Shown: positions 1 through 5,316 of the stretch, piece after piece
How positions within the stretch are numbered: position 1 is the stretch's first letter
Layout of the letters: every line of letters starts with the position of its first letter
NCBI GenBank assembly: GCA_012515885.1
Contig: JAAYXN010000504.1
Coordinates: forward strand, 1-5,316
Reading direction: 5' to 3'
From: Rhodococcus sp. (in: high G+C Gram-positive bacteria)
GTDB lineage: Bacteria > Actinomycetota > Actinomycetes > Mycobacteriales > Mycobacteriaceae
Length of the DNA stretch: 5,316 bases
Program-made: the position numbers and the translations under genes
The notes under the pieces: generated by a model
Told to the model about the DNA's origin: nothing
The model's database searches: none
Seen by the model: only the letters and a program-made list of their open reading frames with translations

Positions 1-42
1 ACCCGAGGGTGTGGTTCCTATCGGGGTTGTCATCACTGTCAT
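1..42 (-). CDS. Possible start of an unidentified minus-strand gene, cut by the window edge
   Basis: On the minus strand an ATG at 42-40 opens a frame that runs to the left edge without a stop (14 codons, MTVMTTPIGTTPSG). An AGG lies 7 nt before it, and a second in-frame ATG is at 33-31. It would follow the multicopper oxidase gene in the same direction, with 104 bp between them. Fourteen codons are too few to identify a product, and their third positions are not strongly G/C. A competing plus-strand frame is also open at this edge. Treat this as a pointer to look at the adjacent sequence, not as an established gene. Confidence 0.2.
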   Translation of the reverse strand, partial: MTVMTTPIGTTPSG

Positions 43-115
43 GTGTGTGCCTGTTTCCCCGCTCTGGCTGTCAGCGTGGATGTGTCTCACAACTAGGCTG
101 GCAGCCAGGGAATTG

Positions 116-142
116 CGCATGCAGGAGACAAAAGGGCATGCG
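116..142 (-). terminator. Stem-loop 4 nt after the oxidase stop codon, weak terminator candidate
   Basis: The arms CGCATGC (116-122) and GCATGCG (136-142) are perfectly complementary over 7 bp around a 13-nt loop. In the direction of the multicopper oxidase gene the hairpin begins 4 nt after its TAG stop. No T-run follows on the minus strand; the only T-rich stretch is inside the loop. It could be a poor intrinsic terminator or a 3'-end stabilising hairpin. A second short palindrome, CTGGCAGCCAG, sits at 98-108. The rest of 1-146 shows no gene I can support. Confidence 0.3.
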
Positions 143-146
143 GGAA

Positions 147-1721
147 CTAGGGGTGGCTGTGCCCGTCATGGCCGGACGGCGCGGTGACCGCAGCTTCTTG
201 CCCTTCGCGGACGACGACGAATTGGCCCATCATTCCGTCGTCTTCATGTCGCAGCAGGTGGCAGTGGAACATGTACGGCACTTGCGGGTCGGTGTAGTCC
301 TCGAACCGCATGAGCAGCTTCACTGTCTGCCCGGGCCGGATATAGACGGTGTCTTTCACCCCCGAAAGCATCGGATCATCGGTCTCTAACACCTGGAATT
401 GGACGTCGTGGACGTGGAAGTTGTGCGGCTGCGCATCACCGTTGGTCACTTCCCACAGCTCGGTGGCGCCGACGTCAATCACGGCGTCGACGCGGTTCAT
501 GTCCATTCGCTGCTCGTTAATTCTGGTTCCGAGCAGGGTAAATTGACGCACCTCCACCGGCTCACCGAGGTTTTCGCGTTCAGCAAGCACCGACGGAATG
601 GGCGTGTTCGTCTCCAGTTGCGGCGCCGCCCGCAATTGCAAAATGTCGAAGACGTCGTCGCCGCCGCTGAGTCGGCTGTGCCAGAAATCTGCACCCAAAT
701 CCGGTGCGGTACTGCGCATCACCGCCGACGTTCCCGCTGGGATTTCCGCCACAATGTCGATGCGCTCGCCCGGCGAAAGTTGCACCGCCTGTACCAGCGC
801 GGGCCGTGGAAGCAGCCCACCATCGGCTCCGATAAGCGTGAACGGCAGTACAGCGCCGTCACTTTCGCTATAAATGCCGAAGTTGAAGATGCGGGCGTTG
901 GAGCCGTTGAGCATCCGCAACCGCACCCGCTCTGTCGTCACTTCCAGGTAGGGGCCGGGGGTGCCGTTGACGAGGATCTCCTCGCCCACTATCCCCACTT
1001 CGCTCAACTTCCGGTTCGACAGCGACAGCTGGTCATCATCAAAGTTCTTGTCTTGAACGATGATCGGGAAGTCGTCGACACCGTACTCGTCGGGCAGCAC
1101 CGGACCGTCTGGGTCATCGATATAGAACATGCCCGCGATGCCGCGATACACGTGTTCAGCGGTGGAACCGTGCAGATGCGGGTGGTACCACAGCGTGCCC
1201 GCAGGCTGATTGATCGTCCACTGCGGCGACCACGTCTGCCCCGGTTCGACCATCTGGTGCGGGCCGCCGTCCATGGCTGCGGGGAGATGCATCCCGTGCC
1301 AGTGCAGGGTGCTGGTCTCCCCCAGTTCGTTGCGGACATTGATACGGACGTCTTCGCCGCGATCAGCACGCACCGTCGGACCCAGATAGCTACCGTTCAC
1401 ACCCCACGTGCGGGTGCCGGGGCCGTGACCGAGGTCCGCCGTGCCCTCCTGCATCTGCAGGTCAAAAATGCGGACGCCGTCCTCGTCCACCGTCGACGAC
1501 GCCAGTTCGGGGATAGCGAGGGGACGAGTGAACTCCACCGCGCCCTGCGTATCGATCCGCAGCGACGACCAGAAATAGGTGAGAGACGCGCCTGCCGCAC
1601 CAATCAACGCGACAACAACCACGACACTCACCACGATTCGGCCCGTCCACGAACGCCCAGCCGAATTCCCGTCACCTCTACCCATGCACTGATTGTCGCC
1701 TGCACGCTGCGCCACAAACAT
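147..1721 (-). CDS. Membrane-anchored multicopper oxidase (CueO/laccase-like)
   Basis: The 524-residue product is a three-domain multicopper oxidase that oxidises a substrate (Cu(I), Fe(II) or phenols in relatives) and reduces O2 to water. All copper motifs are present: HWH at 140-142, HPHLH at 180-184, HNFHVH at 433-438, and HCHLLRH at 486-492 followed by M497. By family analogy H433, C487, H492 and M497 bind the type 1 copper, and the other histidines bind the trinuclear centre. The length is close to CueO, but no Met-rich insert is seen, so the substrate stays open. The N-terminus has a hydrophobic stretch at about 28-50 and no twin-arginine motif, suggesting a membrane anchor with the enzyme outside. 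The C-terminus ends in a short His tail (H518, H521, H523). The ATG at 1721 has AGGG 9 nt upstream; M13 (1685) is an alternative start with a poorer ribosome binding site. The gene is divergent from the Hsp70-like gene, and no copper regulator is in view. Confidence 0.95.
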   Translation of the reverse strand: MFVAQRAGDNQCMGRGDGNSAGRSWTGRIVVSVVVVVALIGAAGASLTYFWSSLRIDTQGAVEFTRPLAIPELASSTVDEDGVRIFDLQMQEGTADLGHGPGTRTWGVNGSYLGPTVRADRGEDVRINVRNELGETSTLHWHGMHLPAAMDGGPHQMVEPGQTWSPQWTINQPAGTLWYHPHLHGSTAEHVYRGIAGMFYIDDPDGPVLPDEYGVDDFPIIVQDKNFDDDQLSLSNRKLSEVGIVGEEILVNGTPGPYLEVTTERVRLRMLNGSNARIFNFGIYSESDGAVLPFTLIGADGGLLPRPALVQAVQLSPGERIDIVAEIPAGTSAVMRSTAPDLGADFWHSRLSGGDDVFDILQLRAAPQLETNTPIPSVLAERENLGEPVEVRQFTLLGTRINEQRMDMNRVDAVIDVGATELWEVTNGDAQPHNFHVHDVQFQVLETDDPMLSGVKDTVYIRPGQTVKLLMRFEDYTDPQVPYMFHCHLLRHEDDGMMGQFVVVREGQEAAVTAPSGHDGHSHP

Positions 1722-1951
1722 CCAGGAACACCCTGAACCCTGCCCCGAAACCCACGGGCCGTGTAGCGACGTGGATCACACTTAGGTAGTCTCACGATCC
1801 AGTTGAAGCTAGTACTACAGGAGCCTGACCGCATCGTGCCCCGCCCGTCCCGCACCATCACCACGCGCACCCTATGTAACTGTGAGCGTGGTGTACCCGA
1901 CATACTTCAAGATCAGGGAAGATCGTCGAAGCTGTTGAGTGAGGGCTGCAC
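1722..1951. promoter_or_regulatory. Divergent intergenic region between the oxidase and the Hsp70-like gene
   Basis: These 230 bp must hold the promoters of both divergent genes. No reading frame here looks coding. For the plus gene, CATACT (1901-1906) is a possible -10, but no good -35 lies 16-18 bp upstream; GAGGG (1941-1945) is a clear ribosome binding site 6 nt before the ATG. For the minus gene, TTCAAC followed 17 nt later by TAAGTG is a weak -35/-10 pair. An 8-bp palindrome TAGTACTA lies at 1810-1817, and a large inverted repeat at 1859-1893 is listed separately. I see no recognisable CsoR- or CueR-type copper operator. Confidence 0.5.
1859..1893. repeat. Inverted repeat with 12-nt arms upstream of the Hsp70-like gene
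   Basis: The left arm CACCACGCGCAC (1859-1870) pairs with the right arm GTGAGCGTGGTG (1882-1893) at 11 of 12 positions. The single mismatch is G1867 against A1885, and the outer 8 bp are perfect. The 11-nt centre CCTATGTAACT is A/T-rich compared with the arms. The element ends 58 bp before the start codon at 1952 and 7 bp before the possible -10 at 1901. It could be an operator, an RNA hairpin, or a terminator for readthrough; no T-run follows on either side. The pairing is read directly from the sequence; the function is unknown. Confidence 0.65.
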
Positions 1952-3049
1952 ATGACCATCGGAGTCGGGCTATGCGTCGGCAACGACCACGCCGCCGCGG
2001 CCGTGGCAGCACCGGGAAAAGAGCTACGCACCCTCGAACTACCAGCGACGATTTCCACCTCCCCTGACGGCACCGTCCAGCTCGGTGAGCCAGCAGCTGG
2101 CGCCACTGACGTCGTCGAGGGCGTCATGTCCCAGGCCGGTGTAGCTGGCGGGATCGAATACGGCGGCACCATGACGCGCCCCGAGGACCTCGTCGCAACC
2201 GCCCTGTTTTGCCTGTTCCGCGAGGTAGCGCAGGGGCTGGCCGCAGACGTCAAGATCGCTGCCGCCCACCCGGCAAGCTGGGATACCGAGACCGTCACTG
2301 CGCTGCGTGAATCCCTCGACTACATGGGTCTGACGGACGCGGTCCTCGTCCCCGATACTGACGCCCTGGCGGCTACTCACGACACCATGACTCCGACGAC
2401 TGTCAGCGGGTCGTCGGGCCGCGAGTCGCGGGAGCTGCGCGTTGCGCAGGGCACGGCACTCATTGCGGCGGGCCTTGTTATTACTGCCTCGACTGCTGAC
2501 GCGGCTACCGACGCCATCCCCGTTGTCGGCGACGACAGCGAGAACATGGCGTACTCGGCCGTCCTCCCGCAGGTACCGGCAACTCCAGCGGCCGCGACCC
2601 CCGCTGCGGCCGCGACAAAACCGGATCGTCGCCCGCTTCTGGTCGGCACGGCGTCTGCGGTGGCGTTGCTACTCGGTGGGGCGCTGATCGTGGCGGCTCT
2701 CCAACTGCGCGGCAGTAACGAGGTTGTTGAGACGCACGAGGACGCCTCGCCGACGACATCGTTCCCGGAGCCGACGCTCGTCCCGCGTGAGCCGACGACA
2801 ACGGAAGCCACGACTACGACCACCACTCCCGCGCCGCGGCCCACCACCTCACGGTTCGTGCCCCCACCGCCACCACCTCCACCACCGCCGCCGGCCCCGA
2901 CGACGACGCTCGTGCCCACCACGACCACGACACCGCCGCCGACAACCACAACGACGACGCCACCACCGACGACGACCACTGAACCGACCACACCCACCGA
3001 AGACCCCACCGAAACCGACGACCCTCCAACCACTGATCCCGACGACTAG
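1952..3049 (+). CDS. Single-pass membrane protein with a shortened Hsp70-like cytoplasmic domain and a Pro/Thr-rich outer stalk
   Basis: The 365-residue product is not a named protein I recognise. Residues 3-145 follow the Hsp70 N-terminal order: a phosphate-1-like strand pair (GLCVGNDHAAAAVA, 6-19), a GTVQLGEPA segment (40-48) like the Hsp70 VGEPAK element, then PEDLVATALFCLF (77-89), KIAAAHPASW (101-110), and VPDTDALAA (133-141) in place of NEPTAAALA. The usual phosphate-1 Asp is replaced (Cys8 by my alignment). The DLGGGT region and the rest of the ATPase are missing; the chain moves at once to VAQGTALIAAGL (164-175), like the Hsp70 VALGAA helix. ATP binding is therefore unlikely. After an Ala/Pro linker and KPDRRP (223-228) comes one membrane helix (about 229-252), predicting cytoplasm in, C-terminus out. 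Residues 260-365 are Pro/Thr-rich with 11 prolines at 304-314 and an acidic tail. GAGGG 6 nt upstream supports the start. A role as envelope sensor or wall-spanning scaffold is inference. Confidence 0.85.
   Translation: MTIGVGLCVGNDHAAAAVAAPGKELRTLELPATISTSPDGTVQLGEPAAGATDVVEGVMSQAGVAGGIEYGGTMTRPEDLVATALFCLFREVAQGLAADVKIAAAHPASWDTETVTALRESLDYMGLTDAVLVPDTDALAATHDTMTPTTVSGSSGRESRELRVAQGTALIAAGLVITASTADAATDAIPVVGDDSENMAYSAVLPQVPATPAAATPAAAATKPDRRPLLVGTASAVALLLGGALIVAALQLRGSNEVVETHEDASPTTSFPEPTLVPREPTTTEATTTTTTPAPRPTTSRFVPPPPPPPPPPPAPTTTLVPTTTTTPPPTTTTTTPPPTTTTEPTTPTEDPTETDDPPTTDPDD
2861..2989 (+). repeat. Low-complexity coding repeat: polyproline run and Thr/Pro blocks
   Basis: This stretch encodes 11 consecutive prolines (residues 304-314) followed by alternating Thr and Pro blocks (TTTTTPPP, TTTTTTPPP, TTTT). 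The proline codons are mixed (CCC, CCA, CCG, CCT), as are the threonine codons, so this is a repeat in the protein more than a clean DNA repeat. It lies on the predicted outer side of the membrane helix, where such regions commonly act as extended wall-spanning stalks and may carry O-mannose in actinobacteria. Runs of proline stall ribosomes and normally need EF-P. Confidence 0.8.
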
Positions 3050-3052
3050 TTG

Positions 3053-3080
3053 ATTTCACCCACGATCGGGTGGGTGAAAT
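3053..3080 (+). terminator. Hairpin terminator candidate after the Hsp70-like gene
   Basis: The arms ATTTCACCCA (3053-3062) and TGGGTGAAAT (3071-3080) are perfectly complementary, and C3063/G3070 adds an eleventh pair around a 6-nt loop. It begins 3 nt after the TAG stop at 3047-3049. Only a short TT follows, then GGGAAAAG, so the classical T-tract is weak. Such hairpins are common actinobacterial terminators. It separates the Hsp70-like gene from the protease gene downstream. Confidence 0.65.
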
Positions 3081-3129
3081 TTGGGAAAAGTTCAGCACTT
3101 ACGGCCCTACTAGTAACCGGTGCGAGTGC

Positions 3130-3158
3130 CATAAAGTTGTCTGCTGATCGACCTGACA
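3130..3158 (+). promoter_or_regulatory. Putative -10 element and conserved leader motif of the first protease gene
   Basis: CATAAAGT (3130-3137) contains TAAAGT, a reasonable actinobacterial -10 (TAnnnT), 35 nt before the start codon. No convincing -35 is visible at the usual spacing; an 8-bp palindrome TACTAGTA lies at 3108-3115 instead. CTGATCGACCTGACA (3144-3158) lies 14 nt before the ATG and recurs with one change upstream of the paralogous gene at 4684, where the -10 also recurs as CATATAGT. The conservation between the two leaders is the main reason to trust both elements. Confidence 0.5.
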
Positions 3159-3172
3159 AACGAAGGAACTGA

Positions 3173-4492
3173 ATGCGTAACGTGCTGGCACGCCGCGTCG
3201 CCGCTGTAGGCGCCGCCGCGACGCTGCTGTGGGCTTCGGGGGCGGTTATCGCTTCAGCTGATCCCGTAGAGACTCCCACCATCACCCAGCTTGCAGCCGA
3301 CGAACTTCCCGCTGAACTGGTCGAAGCTATTGGGCGTGATCTTCGGATCAGCCCGCAGGAGTACTTGGATCGAGCTGCCCGCGCCCAGCTGCTCGGCAGC
3401 TACGCGGACGCGTTCCGCAGTGAGCGTCCGGCTGATTTCGCGGGCGCATGGATTGGGCGCGACGGTCAATCTGTTGTGGCCGTGACCAGTTCCGACGCCG
3501 CTGCCCGCGCCGCGGCGGATGGATACGTCACCCAGATCGTTCCGATCTCAGCGGACACCCTTGAGCAGATCCTCTCCGAGGTACATGCTTGGATTGCCAG
3601 TTTGCCGCGCGAGATTTCTTCGCACATCAACTCGGCATCGATCGACGTCCTCAATAACCAGATCATCGTCGACGTCGCTAATAGCCCGATTGGTCGGGCG
3701 TTGAATCTGCCCGCACTGTTGGCTCACGTGAAGGTCATGGTCAGCCCTTTCCAGGGCGGTCCCACTGAGCCGGGCCCGATGGGCGGCGACACCTACATTT
3801 CTACGGTCGAGCCACTTGAGCACACGCCGACCGATCAGATCACCGTCTGCTCACTGGGTTTTAACGCCGTCAACGGCGATGGCAGCGCAGTCAACATCAG
3901 TGCCGGACACTGCAATCCGGTTCCCGGATCGAGCTCTCCCGTGTACTTGCCGAACCGCGACAACGTGGCAGCGAGCACGCGGATCGGTCAGTTCCGCGCA
4001 TCGTCGGTGGGCGCGGCTGGTGACGGCCTCGACTACTCGGTAATCGCACTCAACGGCGCGGGTGTCGCAGCCGGCCTGGATCGTCCAGTTATTCGCGGCG
4101 CCAACGGCAAAACACTGACGATTACCGGGACTGCGCGCCCGGTTGTGGGTGCACCGATCTGTAAATCCGGTCAGACGTCGTCGTTTACGTGTGGCGTCGT
4201 TGCGGCCGAGCACGTCGAATCTCAGCTGTATGTTGGCGGCGGAAAGAGCCGGACGATCAGCGGATTTGCCGGAACTGCTTGCACTTTGGCTGGAGACAGC
4301 GGTGGCGCGATCGTGACGGGAACGTTGGCGTTGGGCATCACGAGCGGCTCGAACTCGAGTGGTGCACCCAGCTGTTTGGAAGCCAATTTCGTCCTGGCAC
4401 CTTATGGCGGCACGGCGGGTTTGGGTATCCCCCTAAATGAGATCATCAACACAGTCGGTACGGGCATAAAGGTACGTACTACGGGGAACTAA
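3173..4492 (+). CDS. Secreted S1-family serine protease preproenzyme (streptogrisin/alpha-lytic type)
   Basis: The 439-residue product is a chymotrypsin-fold endopeptidase made as a pre-pro-protein. Residues 1-29 are a signal peptide (MRNVLARR, hydrophobic core, ASA cleavage before D30). Residues 30 to about 203 form a propeptide laid out like the alpha-lytic prodomain (DFAGAWIG 88-95, QSVVAVT 99-105, SIDVLNNQIIVDV 156-168), which in this family chaperones folding and inhibits the enzyme. GGDTY at 204-208 resembles the mature N-terminus of streptogrisins. The triad is H246 (SAGHC), D287 (DYSVI) and S376 (GDSGGA). Six cysteines (226, 247, 330, 340, 370, 401) fit three disulfides. No acidic residue lies just before C370, so trypsin-like specificity is not indicated; the substrate is unknown. 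GAAGGA 5 nt before the ATG is a strong ribosome binding site. The next gene is a paralog. No truncation or lost catalytic residue is seen. Confidence 0.95.
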   Translation: MRNVLARRVAAVGAAATLLWASGAVIASADPVETPTITQLAADELPAELVEAIGRDLRISPQEYLDRAARAQLLGSYADAFRSERPADFAGAWIGRDGQSVVAVTSSDAAARAAADGYVTQIVPISADTLEQILSEVHAWIASLPREISSHINSASIDVLNNQIIVDVANSPIGRALNLPALLAHVKVMVSPFQGGPTEPGPMGGDTYISTVEPLEHTPTDQITVCSLGFNAVNGDGSAVNISAGHCNPVPGSSSPVYLPNRDNVAASTRIGQFRASSVGAAGDGLDYSVIALNGAGVAAGLDRPVIRGANGKTLTITGTARPVVGAPICKSGQTSSFTCGVVAAEHVESQLYVGGGKSRTISGFAGTACTLAGDSGGAIVTGTLALGITSGSNSSGAPSCLEANFVLAPYGGTAGLGIPLNEIINTVGTGIKVRTTGN

Positions 4493-4564
4493 TGACTTGG
4501 GGCAGCGGATGAGCGCCGAAACTGATCGAAAACGCAATGACCTGCACCAACCGTGACACGACAG

Positions 4565-4596
4565 CCGCAGTGAATTCTTCGTGGCGGTCTTTATTC
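4565..4596 (+). terminator. Possible terminator between the two protease genes
   Basis: CCGC (4565-4568) pairs with GCGG (4584-4587). After one A-G mismatch and two G-T wobbles, GAA pairs with TTC around a TTC loop. TCTTTATT follows at once, a moderate T-rich tail. It lies 72 nt after the stop codon of the first protease gene. The stem is imperfect, so the call is tentative, but position and tail suit an intrinsic terminator. Confidence 0.4.
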
Positions 4597-4598
4597 GT

Positions 4599-4618
4599 TG
4601 TTACGCAACACATATAGT
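4599..4618 (+). promoter_or_regulatory. Putative -10 with abutting palindrome, promoter of the second protease gene
   Basis: TATAGT (4613-4618), within CATATAGT, differs from the TATAAT consensus at one position and matches the CATAAAGT of the upstream paralog. Two bases before it, TGTTACGCAACA (4599-4610) is a 12-bp near-palindrome with 10 of 12 symmetric positions, inside the spacer where a repressor could bind. TTTATT at 4590-4595 is a weak -35 with 17 bp spacing. If this promoter is used, the mRNA leader is about 60 nt and contains the inverted repeats GATCG/CGATC (4623-4636) and GGCCCGGGGCC (4637-4647). Confidence 0.5.
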
Positions 4619-4657
4619 CGATGATCGACCGCGATCGGCCCGGGGCCTCACCAGCTA

Positions 4658-4672
4658 CTGACCGACCTGACA
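4658..4672 (+). repeat. Leader motif CTGACCGACCTGACA shared with the upstream paralog
   Basis: This 15-mer matches 3144-3158 at 14 of 15 positions and sits 11 nt before the start codon (14 nt in the first copy), just ahead of the ribosome binding site GAAAGG (4673-4678). It may be a remnant of duplication or a conserved post-transcriptional or regulator site. Confidence 0.6.
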
Positions 4673-4683
4673 GAAAGGCCCTC

Positions 4684-5316
4684 ATGCGAAGCTCCATCGC
4701 ACGCCGCTCCGCAGTGTTCGGATCGGCTGCGCTGCTGTTCTTCCTTCCAATGGGTGCAGCAGTCCATGCTGAGCCCGCGGAGAGCCCGGCCTCAGCACTC
4801 ACCGAGTCCCTGCCCGCAGAGATGGTCACCGCCCTCGCGCGTGACCTGTCACTGACCCCTGAGCAGTACCTCACGCAGTCCAGCCTCGGGCAGCAGCTTG
4901 CCCAGTTCGCTGCTGATGCGCGCCAACGGTTCCCTGAGGTTTTCGCAGGTACCTGGCTTGAGCACGGCCAGCCCATCGTTGCTCTCGCCCCGGGTGCTGA
5001 CCGCGCCGCAGCAGAAGCCGAGGCAGTCGCTGCTGGTTTCACTGTCCGTGAGGTCGCCCAAAGCGAGCAGAACCTTCAGTCACAGATCGCACAGCTCGAC
5101 AGCTGGCTGGACACGCAGCCACCGGCCATCGCAGACCTCGTTCGCGGCATCACGCTCGACGTCGTCGGCAATGGTCTGGTTCTGCGCACTAACGACGCCA
5201 ACGGCAGCCTCGAACTCCCGGCGTTCTTCCCGAACATTCGGATCCTGCCGTCACCCAACCCGATCGAGCCTGCCCCGATCGATCCGTCGCTGCTCACCTC
5301 GCCGCTGCCTGGTGAC
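4684..5316 (+). CDS. Second secreted S1-family protease, N-terminal part (signal peptide and propeptide), cut by the window end
   Basis: The frame is open for 211 codons to the right edge with no stop. Its product parallels the upstream protease. MRSSIARR plus a hydrophobic core gives a signal peptide cleaved after VHA at residue 29, the same position as in the paralog. LPAE (43-46), RDL (53-55), EQYL (60-63) and FAGTW (87-91) match LPAE, RDL, QEYL and FAGAW there. A Pro-rich linker (189-209) ends in GD (210-211), aligned with the GGDTY that begins the paralog's mature enzyme. The catalytic domain therefore lies wholly beyond the window, and its triad cannot be checked. GAAAGG 5 nt before the ATG supports the start. 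The propeptide is diverged enough from its neighbour that the two enzymes may differ in target or activation. A gene truncated beyond the edge cannot be excluded. Confidence 0.88.
   Translation, partial: MRSSIARRSAVFGSAALLFFLPMGAAVHAEPAESPASALTESLPAEMVTALARDLSLTPEQYLTQSSLGQQLAQFAADARQRFPEVFAGTWLEHGQPIVALAPGADRAAAEAEAVAAGFTVREVAQSEQNLQSQIAQLDSWLDTQPPAIADLVRGITLDVVGNGLVLRTNDANGSLELPAFFPNIRILPSPNPIEPAPIDPSLLTSPLPGD

Noticed and set aside
2..187. Plus-strand hydrophobic frame open at the left edge, ending at 185-187
   Set aside because: It would run into the 3' end of the oxidase on the opposite strand, and its last 20 residues are Arg/Gly/His-rich filler-like sequence. It cannot be excluded without upstream sequence.
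399..1736. Long plus-strand open frame (445 codons) antisense to the oxidase
   Set aside because: It mirrors the multicopper oxidase gene. Its translation is Arg/His/Val-rich with no domain, while the minus-strand frame carries every copper motif.
1782..1800. DtxR/IdeR-like iron box half-site TTAGGT upstream of the oxidase
   Set aside because: Only one half resembles the consensus, and matching the centre needs a one-base gap. The other half is unlike the consensus.
2861..2989. Repeat region as a possible CRISPR or tandem DNA array
   Set aside because: The units are short, irregular and in frame with Pro/Thr codons, so they are explained by the protein's low-complexity stalk.
2377..3033. 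Minus-strand frame rich in Gly/Val opposite the Hsp70-like gene
   Set aside because: The Gly and Val runs are the complement of Pro and Thr codons on the plus strand, so it is a shadow.
4479..5042. Minus-strand 187-codon frame opposite the second protease gene
   Set aside because: The plus frame has a signal peptide, ribosome binding site and homology to the neighbouring protease; the minus frame shows none.

Overview
The window is GC-rich, with G/C-biased third codon positions. It encodes secreted streptogrisin-type serine proteases with long propeptides and a membrane protein with a proline/threonine-rich outer arm. Together these point to an actinobacterium, most likely in the order Mycobacteriales (Gordonia, Rhodococcus, Dietzia or Hoyosella-like). 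The genus is inference, because nothing in the window fixes it.

Layout. Bases 1-146 hold no confident gene, only a weak candidate start of a minus-strand gene at the left edge and a small stem-loop just after the next gene. Bases 147-1721 (minus) encode a complete membrane-anchored multicopper oxidase with all expected copper ligands. Bases 1722-1951 are a divergent intergenic region containing a strong 12-nt-arm inverted repeat. Bases 1952-3049 (plus) encode a 365-residue single-pass membrane protein. Its cytoplasmic part looks like a shortened, probably ATP-non-binding Hsp70/actin-fold domain, and its outer part is a Pro/Thr stalk with 11 consecutive prolines. A perfect hairpin follows it. 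Bases 3173-4492 (plus) encode a complete secreted S1 serine protease with signal peptide, propeptide, His/Asp/Ser triad and six cysteines. Bases 4684-5316 (plus) are the 5' part of a second, paralogous protease. The window ends just where its mature catalytic domain should start.

How they fit together. All four genes encode exported or envelope proteins. The two proteases are a tandem duplication. They share signal-peptide length, propeptide layout, a CATAWAGT -10-like element and a 15-nt leader motif (14 of 15 identical) just before the ribosome binding site. Each has its own apparent promoter, and hairpins lie after the Hsp70-like gene and after the first protease gene. The cluster therefore looks like separately transcribed neighbours rather than one operon. 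The oxidase is divergent and probably serves copper (or other metal) oxidation outside the membrane; nothing links it functionally to the proteases.

The most unusual item is the degenerate Hsp70-like membrane protein. The strongest unexplained DNA structures are the inverted repeat at 1859-1893 and the duplicated promoter/leader architecture of the protease pair.
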